A DNA stretch of 64,000 nucleotides from Sulfurovum sp. (GTDB lineage: Bacteria; Campylobacterota; Campylobacteria; Campylobacterales; Sulfurovaceae). The notes below the pieces were generated by a model. The model worked only from the letters and a program-made list of their open reading frames with translations, was not told the origin of the DNA and did not search any database. This document shows positions 25,201-33,286 of the stretch, piece after piece. Both the position numbers and the translations under genes were made by a program. The first letter of the stretch is position 1; each line of letters opens with the position of its first letter. Where the stretch lies: positions 1-64,000 of the forward strand of contig JAMORY010000008.1 of NCBI GenBank assembly GCA_027063305.1. Reading direction: 5' to 3'.

Positions 25201-26100
25201 GTTTCTGAGTTTGATGATTTGCTTACACCCGCTACCACCGACAAAGATGCCGCTGTTAAAACAGCTATCGAGTGCACCACCGCCTTTTGAGTATGTCAAA
25301 GACTCGATACAAACAGGTGGTGTAGCAGATACTGGCGTAGTACTCGGAGCATTGACAGTTACCGTTACCATAGCACTGTCCGTACCGCTGTTTCCGTCAG
25401 AGATACTGTAGTCAAATGTATCGGTACCAGTATAACCATTATCAGGCGTATAGGTGATCGTACCGTCTGCATTGACTGTTGCACTGCCGTGTGACGGACC
25501 ATTGCTTGTTCCCGTTACTGAAAGGGTATCGCCGTCCGCATCGGTATCGTTTGAAAGTACGTTAATAGTAACGGAGGTGTTTTCATCGGTTGATGCCGTA
25601 TCGTCACTGGCTGACGGAGCATGGTTTACAGGGGCACTGTCGTCGTTTTCTATCGTTATGGTAGATGTTTGATCCCCCCATGTGTACTTTTGTGAAGCAT
25701 TTGTCCCACCGTCTTCAATGGTGACCGTAAAGTCCTCATCCGGTTCAACATCCGTATCGCTTTTGATTTGGACAGTGATATCCTGATCTTTGTCGCAGCT
25801 GGAGAGCCATCCTGGAACATCAAATGTAATATCTCCGCTTGCTGATGTGAAATCCGAACCTGATGTAGCGCTTCCGTCATTGGTTTGCCAATGTATTTTA
25901 ATATCTTTTTTGTTAGGGCATTCGGATGCTGAGATTGTCAGTGTGACATTGACTGTTCCCGAATCTCCTTCTGTTTTTGAAACAGATGCTGGGGAGATAC
26001 TGATAGTTGGATTGTTGCTACTGCCCCATCCCGCCCATGCCTCTGTTGTAAATAACAATATACTAAACAATAGCATCAAAAACAACCGTACATTTTTCAT
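22261..26100 (-). CDS. MshQ-like large surface protein with Calx-beta and cadherin-like domains
   Basis: About 1279 residues from the ATG at 26100 (GGAG 7 bases upstream): signal peptide MKNVRLFLMLLFSILLFTTEAWAG; a Calx-beta repeat (ISISPASVSKTEGDSGTVNVTLTI to EDFTVTI); a cadherin-like tandem unit (SDDTASTDENTSVTINVLSN, NGYTGTDTFDYSISDG); Cys-rich repeats (CIESLTYSKGG, CKQIIKLRN); and a C-terminal DUF6701-type region with NFAIRPDKFDIS and FIPDHFELKEV, characteristic of MshQ. A further in-frame ATG at 26166 with GAGGAG would add 22 residues. Reading farther upstream enters the riboswitch and is not coding. First gene of the pilus operon; likely an adhesin or pilus-tip component. Confidence 0.85.
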   Translation of the reverse strand: MKNVRLFLMLLFSILLFTTEAWAGWGSSNNPTISISPASVSKTEGDSGTVNVTLTISASECPNKKDIKIHWQTNDGSATSGSDFTSASGDITFDVPGWLSSCDKDQDITVQIKSDTDVEPDEDFTVTIEDGGTNASQKYTWGDQTSTITIENDDSAPVNHAPSASDDTASTDENTSVTINVLSNDTDADGDTLSVTGTSNGPSHGSATVNADGTITYTPDNGYTGTDTFDYSISDGNSGTDSAMVTVTVNAPSTTPVSATPPVCIESLTYSKGGGALDSCFNSGIFVGGSGCKQIIKLRNLSSHSVTDTNISMNYGTSGNRCGVDGVDKTGSECNVATNETIFDPLGDFSALQAHTIYVEGAGASIGNTNPDIYMTFTEDGTQKYGKVDKCVIEDAYSAEDMCIADTQTITHGTAICIDIGDFFSIALSPPPGIPLKGSCEKQITLRNISDENLTDVSTQLITDSLFNGSMFDDCGVDGISRKSSGECTDSNMMDAGFMSMGGLFQGRSVTYDPVPDFAPDDEHSTYTDTKLSGSFLNSSTYVGTYIKKDENGVLHLYSGELKKCDEITDQVFEVNTSVDAVDKYETDGYDAGKGLKTRVAKKTYSPDTSSDANLYSLDVIYLGNSDPAAPMTYNAANMTVFIYLLDDECNNPVKLKDTDGKWLMAVIEKGEITGSTPAFKLDKISRKARIGMRYIDFNKLILEGGPTCLQNSSTGGNAVPGMPQCVASDHQYKLAFGEEAYQRCKVNNGEPCKPNHHGVGDAPYDHAYGCYECTMGSMPGSCSSDNFAIRPDKFDISTSSADFPELLRSGKDYNLSLTAKDDDDSVSGDYNITSYNWTNDLDGNATKYFKDGTIDTSGLLFGDVDINTSVTAYSVAGKSSFTATEPANAQEVIPVSYDDVGLITLIVYDKNWAAVDNDDTPMDCNDSHAHTYICGEKNATFIPDHFELKEVNVTNRRKDQNLTYLSSDLNMSAHVELTIKAVNAKGDVTKNFRKGSKYYENPLEVNITVPYTVTFPDGTERNMTVIDKNVSSALLGFGGSDANGTHTIAWDDSNKTQRLLFNYKREYNTPINPFEVNGTIIDVNVTSVYTSSSGTVATITGGDNADKNATFVYARAKATKDIYDDVTDNVIFTPIKVEVYCNQWPISAQNCPSVDVINGQTNDYKWFISTDHSTQDNDGNITLKSDIGTVSSTVNITNNGIDKNIEVMPPETLPATVNITFDTGTNSWLVYNPNSDILDPNPFYQVNFVGTMDWAGYGQTGNVLDSNSSTKKNKRLGW

Positions 26101-26111
26101 GATAAAACTCC

Positions 26112-26133
26112 AAAAATCCGGTCGATGCCGGAT
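26112..26133 (-). terminator. Intrinsic terminator in the MSHA operon leader
   Basis: On the reverse strand ATCCGG-catcga-CCGGAT followed by TTTT, between the riboswitch and the MshQ-like ATG. It is placed where an expression platform would be. Confidence 0.65.
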
Positions 26134-26187
26134 GAAATCTGTATGTACATCGAAAAAGGATGCCATAAACAACTCCTCGTCATCTAT

Positions 26188-26260
26188 GGTAGGCAGCCCG
26201 GCTGTCTCGAAAGACCCGTGGCTTTCCGTCCCCGCTTTACAACGGGTTTGGCTTTTCTCC
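26188..26260 (-). promoter_or_regulatory. Class I cyclic-di-GMP riboswitch (GEMM-I)
   Basis: On the reverse strand the leader reads AAGCCAAACC, a P2-like stem CCG...CGG with loop TTGTAAAG, GGGGACGGAAAGCCACGGG, TCTTTCGAGACA, then GCCGGGCTGCC. This reproduces the GEMM-I core (CAAACC, GGGACG.AAAGCC, the second stem, closing strand pairing AGCC/GGCT). It controls a pilus and adhesin operon, a known type of target. A downstream hairpin with a U-tract suggests control by transcription termination; ligand on or off cannot be told from sequence. Confidence 0.85.
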
Positions 26261-26454
26261 ATACAATACTTAAGTAAATATTAACATAATGAAGATAAAA
26301 GTGATATAAAATTGAGATATTTATAAGTTGGAATAATTATTTAACCTATAACTTTATGTGATAAAAAAGTAGTAAACTAAAGTAGTTAACCCGAAATTTA
26401 CACATTTTGAGCTATGATAAGCATTATTAGATTAAACTGTTCAAAGGTTGAAGT

Positions 26455-27105
26455 ATGACAGGGAAGAAGTCACTAATAGTAGCTATGGTTTCCGTAGTAT
26501 TTTTATTAGTTGGTTGTAAAGACAGTAGTGACGTGGCGGAGTTCAATAAACCGGCACTCTACTGGTATAAGAAGATCGCCCAGTATGTTGGACGAAAGAA
26601 CCTTGATAAGGCGGATGAATATTATATCTCCTTAAAAAGCGAACATATGCGTTCTCCACTGATGCCGACAGCGATCATGATGTTGGCACACGCGCATATG
26701 GATAAGGAGGAGTACCTTCTTGCCAGTTATTACTTCGATGAGTTCAATCGCCGCTATGCGGATGAGACGACACGGGAATATACGGAGTTTATGAAGTTAA
26801 AAGCGGCATTCCTTGGTATCAAAGATGTTTATAAGGATCAAAAACTGATCATGGACAGTATTGCCAATGCCAATACCTATCTCTACCGCTATCCGGGTTC
26901 GGAGTATACACCGCTAGTGGGTACGATGCTGATACGTTTGCATATGGCACAATATCTTCTTAATGAAAATATTGCAGCACTTTATGACAGAACCGGGAAA
27001 CCGGAAGCTGCCAAGATATATCGTGCGAAGAACAAAGACTCGATCGTAGAGATGGTAGATATCATACCACCGGAAAAGGGTATTATCGGAGAGATATTCG
27101 ATTAG
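26455..27105 (+). CDS. bamD: Outer membrane assembly lipoprotein BamD
   Basis: 216 residues with a lipoprotein signal ending LLVGC (Cys at about 21) and TPR-like helices: WYKKIAQYVGRKNLDKADEYY, LPMATIMMLAHAHMDKEEYLLASYYFDEFNRRY, NANTYLYRYPGSEYTPLVGTMLIRLHMAQYLLNE. BamD recruits BamA in the beta-barrel assembly complex. In Campylobacterota it commonly precedes lon, as here (132-base gap). Confidence 0.9.
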   Translation: MTGKKSLIVAMVSVVFLLVGCKDSSDVAEFNKPALYWYKKIAQYVGRKNLDKADEYYISLKSEHMRSPLMPTAIMMLAHAHMDKEEYLLASYYFDEFNRRYADETTREYTEFMKLKAAFLGIKDVYKDQKLIMDSIANANTYLYRYPGSEYTPLVGTMLIRLHMAQYLLNENIAALYDRTGKPEAAKIYRAKNKDSIVEMVDIIPPEKGIIGEIFD

Positions 27106-27129
27106 CCGTCGCTGCTGCGTTACCTTCAC

Positions 27130-27150
27130 ATGCTTCCTTCCCGGAAGCAT
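27130..27150. terminator. Hairpin after bamD
   Basis: ATGCTTCC-ttccc-GGAAGCAT, an 8-bp stem without a U-tract, between bamD and lon. Confidence 0.4.
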
Positions 27151-27236
27151 ACACTTACACCACTTTCATTTAATATCTCTTAACCAATCTCTGCTATACT
27201 CTTTCATTAATCTATGGAAATACCAAAGGATTTTAG

Positions 27237-29657
27237 ATGCAATTAAGTGATTATGATGATTTTCCAAGTACATTACCGGTCGTGGTGGAGGATGAGCTTT
27301 TCCTTTACCCATTCATGATCAGTCCTATCTTTTTAACCGATCAAAAGGATATCGATGCCGTAACGGAGGCAATGGAGAAGAACTCACTGCTTTTTGTAAC
27401 CTCTTCTAAAGCGGGGAAAGAGGGGGGCCGTGATTTTGAGTCGATGTATCAGGTGGGGGTGATCGGTTCGATCATGCGTAAGGTACATATTCCTGATGGT
27501 CGTGTGAAGATACTTTTTCAGGGATTGACAAGAGGAAGGATCATTGAGCCTCTCCCTGGGGAGATCAACCGTGCAGTGATCGATGTGGTAGAGAATAGAC
27601 CCTATGAGAAGCTAAGAACCGAAGCGTTGATGGAGATATTAAGAGACAAGATCAAGATACTCTCGAACTTAAGCTCTCATGTTCCTGCGGATCTGGTTAG
27701 AACCATCGATGAGAATGATGAACCGCAAAGGATCGCAGACCTTGTCTCTTCGATGTTGAAGCTTGACAAGGAGATCGCGTATCGTCTCTACAGTGAGCCG
27801 GATATCGAAAACCGTTTGATGGGCTTGATCGATGTGATCAATTCTGAGATCGAATCTGCAAAAGTGCAACGTGAGATCCGTTCAAAGGTCCATAACAAGA
27901 TAGAGCAGACCAATAAAGAGTATTTTCTTAAAGAGCAGCTCAAAGAGATACAGCAAGAGCTTGGTATGGATACCCAACGTGAAGAGGAGATCACGGCATT
28001 TCGGGAGAAGATCGAAGAACTCAAACCTGCAATGAGCGAAGATGCCTATAAGGAGATCAGCAAACAGTTGGATCGTTTTGCACGAATGCATCCTGATTCA
28101 GCAGACGCGAACTTGATCCAGAGCTATCTGGAGTGGGTACTGGAGCTGCCTTTTGGTCGTTTTACCAAAAAGAACCTCTCTGTTGCGGATGTGGCAAGAG
28201 AGCTTGACAAGGATCACTACTCACTCCAAAAACCAAAAGAGCGTATCATTGAGTTCTTCTCTGTACGCGAACTTGCGATGCTAAGGGGAATAGAGAAGAA
28301 AGATACCGCAGGTGCGATCTTATGTTTTGCAGGCCCTCCGGGCGTAGGGAAGACATCGTTGGCGAACTCCATTGCACATGCATTGGGCCGTCCTTTGGTG
28401 CGTATCGCACTGGGAGGGCTAGAAGATGTCAATGAACTTCGTGGACATCGACGTACCTATGTTGGAGCGATGCCCGGACGTTTGGTACAAGGGCTTATTG
28501 AAGCAAAGAGTATGGACCCGGTGATCGTTCTGGATGAGATCGACAAAGTGGGTAGAAGTATGCGTGGAGATCCTACCGCAGCACTTTTGGAGATACTCGA
28601 TCCTGAACAAAACAGCAAGTATCGTGACTACTACTTAAACTTCAATATCGATTTGAGTAAAGCGATCTTCATTGCCACTGCCAATGATGTTGGACGCATT
28701 CCTGCGCCGCTGCGTGACCGTATGGAGTTCATTGGACTTAACTCCTATACGCCAAAAGAGAAGTTCGAGATCGCAAGGCGCTACTTGATCCCTCAGGAGT
28801 TGAAGAAGCATGCGCTAAAGGCAAGAGAGTTCCATATCTCCGATAAAGCATTGCGTATTTTGATAGATGAGTATACCAGAGAGGCAGGGGTGCGTAATCT
28901 TAGACGGCGTATTGCAGGGCTGATGCGAAAAGCCGCACGTATCTTACTTGAAGATAAGCAAAAGCAAGAGGTACGCGTAACGAGAAAAAATCTTGAGAAG
29001 TTCGTCGAGAAGAAGGTCTTTGAGATATCTCCGGTCGATACAAAGCCGCAAGTAGGGGTGGTCTCCGGTCTTGCATGGACAGCGGTAGGTGGAGATGTCT
29101 TGACCATTGAAGCGATCAAGATCAAAGGGAAAGGGGCGCTTCAACTTACCGGAAGTTTAGGTGATGTGATGAAAGAGTCCGTACGGATCGCACATTCGGT
29201 TATTAAGATACTGATCGATGAGCGCAAGTTAAAGATCGATCAAAAGATGATACCGCGTACGGCAAAAGAGAGAGAAGAGAACAGTGTTATTGACCCTAGC
29301 GAGGTCTATAAACGGTATGATCTGCATATCCATGTACCTGAAGGTGCAACACCAAAGGATGGGCCAAGTGCCGGTATTACCATGGCAACTGCGATCGCGT
29401 CGATACTCAGTGGGCAAAAGGTCGATAACCGTGTGGCGATGACAGGTGAAGTGACCCTGACAGGAAAGGTCTTGCCTATTGGCGGATTGAAAGAGAAGCT
29501 GATCGCTGCATACAAAGCAGGAGTGAAGAAGGCATTGATCCCTGTAAAGAACTATGAAAGAGATCTTGATGACATTCCTGAAGAGGTGAAAGAGAATATT
29601 CGAATTATCGGTGTCTCAACGATAGAAGAGGTATTGAAAGAGGCATTGATATCATAA
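27237..29657 (+). CDS. lon: ATP-dependent protease Lon
   Basis: 806 residues: N-terminal substrate-binding LON domain (LPVVVEDELFLYPFMISPI), a coiled-coil region (EIESAKVQREIRSKVHNKIEQTNKEYF), AAA+ domain with Walker A GPPGVGKTSLAN near residue 366 and Walker B VIVLDEIDK, then a peptidase domain with catalytic Ser in KDGPSAGITMA near residue 709 and the Lys of LKEKLIAAYKAG. A cytosolic hexameric protease for misfolded and regulatory proteins. Lies after bamD. Confidence 0.97.
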   Translation: MQLSDYDDFPSTLPVVVEDELFLYPFMISPIFLTDQKDIDAVTEAMEKNSLLFVTSSKAGKEGGRDFESMYQVGVIGSIMRKVHIPDGRVKILFQGLTRGRIIEPLPGEINRAVIDVVENRPYEKLRTEALMEILRDKIKILSNLSSHVPADLVRTIDENDEPQRIADLVSSMLKLDKEIAYRLYSEPDIENRLMGLIDVINSEIESAKVQREIRSKVHNKIEQTNKEYFLKEQLKEIQQELGMDTQREEEITAFREKIEELKPAMSEDAYKEISKQLDRFARMHPDSADANLIQSYLEWVLELPFGRFTKKNLSVADVARELDKDHYSLQKPKERIIEFFSVRELAMLRGIEKKDTAGAILCFAGPPGVGKTSLANSIAHALGRPLVRIALGGLEDVNELRGHRRTYVGAMPGRLVQGLIEAKSMDPVIVLDEIDKVGRSMRGDPTAALLEILDPEQNSKYRDYYLNFNIDLSKAIFIATANDVGRIPAPLRDRMEFIGLNSYTPKEKFEIARRYLIPQELKKHALKAREFHISDKALRILIDEYTREAGVRNLRRRIAGLMRKAARILLEDKQKQEVRVTRKNLEKFVEKKVFEISPVDTKPQVGVVSGLAWTAVGGDVLTIEAIKIKGKGALQLTGSLGDVMKESVRIAHSVIKILIDERKLKIDQKMIPRTAKEREENSVIDPSEVYKRYDLHIHVPEGATPKDGPSAGITMATAIASILSGQKVDNRVAMTGEVTLTGKVLPIGGLKEKLIAAYKAGVKKALIPVKNYERDLDDIPEEVKENIRIIGVSTIEEVLKEALIS

Positions 29658-29660
29658 GTT

Positions 29661-29684
29661 CTCTACTGCTATCGGGCAGTAGAG
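29661..29684. terminator. Hairpin after lon
   Basis: CTCTACTGC-tatcgg-GCAGTAGAG at the end of lon, followed by a second small palindrome (TAGTGTAAAATTACACTA, 29696-29713). No long U-tract on either strand; may stop both lon and the convergent response-regulator transcript. Confidence 0.45.
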
Positions 29685-29735
29685 AGGAGGTAGGATAGTG
29701 TAAAATTACACTACCGAAGGATAGAGATCGTATCT

Positions 29736-30104
29736 CTATTCAGACCACTGGTCTATTTTGGCAAAGAGCGCTTCCTCTTTGACCGGTTTACGAATGAAGT
29801 CATTCGCACCGTTATCGTACACTTCTGTTTTTCTTGTATCATCTGTCGAGAGCACGATTACCGGAACATGCGCATTTGCCATATCCGCTCTAAATATCTT
29901 CAAGAACTCGATCCCATCAACGATAGGCATCATAATGTCAAGCAGGATCAAGTTGATACTTGGATCCTGTTTCATTTTATTCAGTGCATCAGAACCATTT
30001 TCCGCTTCGATGATATCTGTCACTTTAGCATTTTTTTTGAGTAGTGTTTTTAATAACATTCTATTGATCATATCATCATCAACTACAAGTACTTTTAGTC
30101 CCAT
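29736..30104 (-). CDS. Single-domain response regulator (CheY-like)
   Basis: 122 residues: LKVLVVDDDMINRMLL, phospho-acceptor Asp in NLILLDIMMP near residue 57, Thr of VLSTDD and Lys of IRKPV. No output domain, so it likely acts by protein contact or as a phosphate sink. Last gene of a four-gene phosphorelay cluster, 5 bases after the hybrid kinase. Confidence 0.93.
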   Translation of the reverse strand: MGLKVLVVDDDMINRMLLKTLLKKNAKVTDIIEAENGSDALNKMKQDPSINLILLDIMMPIVDGIEFLKIFRADMANAHVPVIVLSTDDTRKTEVYDNGANDFIRKPVKEEALFAKIDQWSE

Positions 30105-30109
30105 ATTAC

Positions 30110-33100
30110 TTATCCTCTATGTGTTTTTATCGCTATTTCTATATCGTTCTTATCTTTAGCATCGGTGATGATAACGACATCACCTGCAGCTGCTTTGATC
30201 TCGTCTGTTACCAATGCAGGGTCTGCAAAGAGAATGTCATATTGACCGCTTGCTAGTTTTTCTCCGAGAAGGCTCATGTTCTCAACAATGTCGTAATCAT
30301 ATCCTAAGTTTTCAATGACTTTGGTAAGTACACGTCTTTCTAGAAGGAATTTTTTTGCGATCAGTATCTTTTTTTGTGTATCTTGACCGTTCTGCTCTTC
30401 AGGAAGAGAGATCGACTCCTCTTCCTGTGTAACCGCAACAGGCTCTTCTTTGGTCTCTACATGTGTAGGTGCTTCTGTTTGAACCTCATTATCGCTTTGA
30501 GTATTCCCGTCCTCTTCACCTCCGGTAGTTACGGTGATCGCTTTATCCGAAAGGAACTTGTTAAGTACATAAAGAAGCTCCGCCGTTTCGATCGGTTTTG
30601 TAATGTACTCATCCATACCCTCTGCAAGGAAACGCTCTCTATCTCCTTTTAGTGCATTGGCTGTCAATGCAACGATCGGTACGTGTGGGATCTCTTCATC
30701 CTCTTCGTAATCGATGATCTCATGGGTTGCTTCAATACCATCCATTACAGGCATCTGAATATCCATGAATAGTAGATCATAGTCATTGTTTCTACGTTTT
30801 TCAAAGGCTTCAAGACCATTGTTCGCAAGTTCGACCGTGATACCGTGATCTTCAAGGACACGTTTGATCAGTTTCTGGTTAATGATATTGTCTTCCGTTA
30901 CCAATACTTTTGCATTGAAGTGTGTTGCTTGTGTCTGTAATGACGCTTCTGTAAGTTCAGGTGCGCTCTCTGCTGTTTTTGTCAATACGGATTTAAGCTT
31001 GGTCAATGTTACCGGTTTGAAGATGACATTGTCTTGTTCGATACCTAAAGAGTCGATCTTGTTACGGCTTGTGACGTTCGCAATAATGATCAGTTTCGAC
31101 TTTTCGATATTGACGATGGCATCAAGGATATTCTGTTTTGTTTTATCGATATCGAGCCAGAAGGTCTTACAGTCACCACTGTCATTCAACTCTTTGAGCT
31201 CACTTACCGATTCGAAGTGTCTTACCTCAGGACCAAAGTAATCGAAGTATGAAGCAAGATAGTTATCAAGTACGGTTGGGATCTCTTCTTGGTATTTACA
31301 GATGGTCATATCTGTAAAGGCATGGTTGTAGTTGACTTCGGTAGATGAGACCTCTTCCAACGGAATAGAGAAGAAGAATGTCGTACCATGATCTTTTGCA
31401 CTTTCAAGTTCGAGTTTTCCACCCATCAGTTCAACGAACTGCGCGGAGATGGTAAGTCCCAGACCGGTACCACCGTATTTTCTTGTAACGGAGACATCCG
31501 CTTGAGAGAAGGCATCAAAGATACGTGCTTGCTGATCTTTGGTCATACCGATACCATTGTCCTGTACCGAGAACTTGATACGGTTGTCACTTCCTTGTTC
31601 TTTCTCGATCTTAAGGTTGATCGTTCCGCCGTAACTGGTGAATTTGATCGCGTTACTTAGAAGGTTAATGATAACCTCTTTGATCTTAGTAGGATCCCCT
31701 TTAAGTTTCGGGCTGATGGTCGGATCCATGTAGAAGTTAAGGTCGATATTCTTCTCTGCCGCACCTACAGCATAGGTCTCAACCGCACTTTCGAACTCGG
31801 CAGCAGAGTCAAAGACGATATTCTCGATCTCGATCTTGTTACTTTCGATCTTGGAGAGGTCAAGAATATTGTTGATAATGCTAAGAAGGTTCTCCGAACT
31901 CTTATCGATAATGTTAAGGAACTCTCTTTGCTCAGCATCGAGGTTGGTACTTCTAAGGATCTCTGTAAATCCGACAATACCGTTAAGCGGTGTACGAATT
32001 TCGTGAGACATGTTCGCCAAGAAGAGGGATTTTGCTTCATTGGCTTGAAGTGCTGTCTGTTTGTCCTCTTTTGCTGTCTCGACAAGGGTCTCAAGGAACT
32101 TATAGGCCTCTTTGGTCCCCTCATGCGTATCAAGGTCGATGTTCTCGATATGTGCTGTATCGGCAGAGAGGTACTGATCACTCTGCTTCATCTCTTCTAC
32201 TGCTTTGTTAAGAACGTCTTCCAACTCTTTAATGTTTCTTGTAATGTCACGTGCCGTGGTGTACCCTAGGTAACCGAGGATCAAACTTAGAAGAAGGATA
32301 CCGGATGCGATCCCAAGTAGCATTAGCTGTTTTTGGAGGAATGCTTCCGATTTGTTCCACAGTGTATTGGATACAACGATCTCCGCTTTACTGTATAGTG
32401 AGATCTTCTGTGTCTCAAGAGAGAACCAATCCATAACGTTCTCGGCATAGTCACCGTTATCGACATCGGTCTGGATAGCCGATGCTGTATCGGCAAGCTC
32501 TTTAAGTAGTGCTTTTGCTTTGGGTGTAGAGAGGATCTTCTCAAGTTCGTGACGGATCTGCTTATCGTTGACCTGAGTGATATCAAAGATATTAGCCTTT
32601 GTTCTGAACTCATCCCAAAGGGCGATCTCATCAAAGCTCATAGAGGCTTTTTTGGTCATGAAGTATGCAACATACCCTCTTTCGATACCGGTATTCTCTT
32701 TAACCGTATAGAGCTGTGAGAGAGTGGAGATGAGTGAAGCGATCTCCGTATCGAGTGCAAAGTTCTTGATCTGCATAAGATTCTGCACGATCGGTAAGGT
32801 CAATGTCTTGGTATAACCGTCAAAAAAGACCTTTTTGAAGTCTGCCGAACCTTTTGCCTCTTTACGGATCTTTCCAAGTTGCTTAAGATTCTTAAGTAGA
32901 AGCTGATACTGTGCTTTATCCAGCTCTGTATTCTCTCCCAGTACTTCAGGTAAAAAAGGAATGAGGTTTCCCGTATCAGTAACCAGCTTTGAACGTAGCT
33001 GTTGTAAGGATCGGTCGGTAGAAGCCTCTTGTTTTTTCAGTAGGTTTCCGTAGGCTTTACGGTCACTACCCATATAAAGAGCCGTAAGTGCTCTCTCTTT

Positions 33101-33271
33101 CCCTAATTCGTCAAGGGATTTACTTAGATAGGCATTGTTACCTAAGGCAGTTTTAAGTGCCTTTGCTTTTTCGTAGTTGATGTATGATGTTACAAAGAAG
33201 TAACTCGACAACAGAAGAAGAAGCATGATCGGTACAAGAGCGATGAGTTTCAGTCTGTTACGTATAGTCAT
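30110..33271 (-). CDS. Hybrid sensor histidine kinase with NIT-type sensor
   Basis: 1053 residues: transmembrane helix (11-30), a long helical periplasmic region resembling the nitrate/nitrite sensing NIT domain (ERALTALYMGSDRKAYGNLLKKQ..., ERGYVAYFM), second helix (about 327-345), HAMP-like and coiled segment, HisKA with phospho-His in NMSHEIRTPLNG near residue 423, HATPase (NLLSNAIKFT, DNGIGM, GGTGLGL). Three receiver-type domains follow: a degenerate one, a canonical one with LLFMDIQMPVMDG near residue 833, and a degenerate C-terminal one (KKILIAKKFLLERRVLTKV). Ligand unknown; NIT homology is by pattern only. Confidence 0.9.
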   Translation of the reverse strand: MTIRNRLKLIALVPIMLLLLLSSYFFVTSYINYEKAKALKTALGNNAYLSKSLDELGKERALTALYMGSDRKAYGNLLKKQEASTDRSLQQLRSKLVTDTGNLIPFLPEVLGENTELDKAQYQLLLKNLKQLGKIRKEAKGSADFKKVFFDGYTKTLTLPIVQNLMQIKNFALDTEIASLISTLSQLYTVKENTGIERGYVAYFMTKKASMSFDEIALWDEFRTKANIFDITQVNDKQIRHELEKILSTPKAKALLKELADTASAIQTDVDNGDYAENVMDWFSLETQKISLYSKAEIVVSNTLWNKSEAFLQKQLMLLGIASGILLLSLILGYLGYTTARDITRNIKELEDVLNKAVEEMKQSDQYLSADTAHIENIDLDTHEGTKEAYKFLETLVETAKEDKQTALQANEAKSLFLANMSHEIRTPLNGIVGFTEILRSTNLDAEQREFLNIIDKSSENLLSIINNILDLSKIESNKIEIENIVFDSAAEFESAVETYAVGAAEKNIDLNFYMDPTISPKLKGDPTKIKEVIINLLSNAIKFTSYGGTINLKIEKEQGSDNRIKFSVQDNGIGMTKDQQARIFDAFSQADVSVTRKYGGTGLGLTISAQFVELMGGKLELESAKDHGTTFFFSIPLEEVSSTEVNYNHAFTDMTICKYQEEIPTVLDNYLASYFDYFGPEVRHFESVSELKELNDSGDCKTFWLDIDKTKQNILDAIVNIEKSKLIIIANVTSRNKIDSLGIEQDNVIFKPVTLTKLKSVLTKTAESAPELTEASLQTQATHFNAKVLVTEDNIINQKLIKRVLEDHGITVELANNGLEAFEKRRNNDYDLLFMDIQMPVMDGIEATHEIIDYEEDEEIPHVPIVALTANALKGDRERFLAEGMDEYITKPIETAELLYVLNKFLSDKAITVTTGGEEDGNTQSDNEVQTEAPTHVETKEEPVAVTQEEESISLPEEQNGQDTQKKILIAKKFLLERRVLTKVIENLGYDYDIVENMSLLGEKLASGQYDILFADPALVTDEIKAAAGDVVIITDAKDKNDIEIAIKTHRG

Positions 33272-33286
33272 TGTCTGATTCCTTTT

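Noticed and set aside
26101-26262. MshQ-like protein starting at 26262
   Set aside because: The extra N-terminal residues are a translation of the riboswitch and terminator; the ATG at 26100 has a proper RBS and signal peptide.
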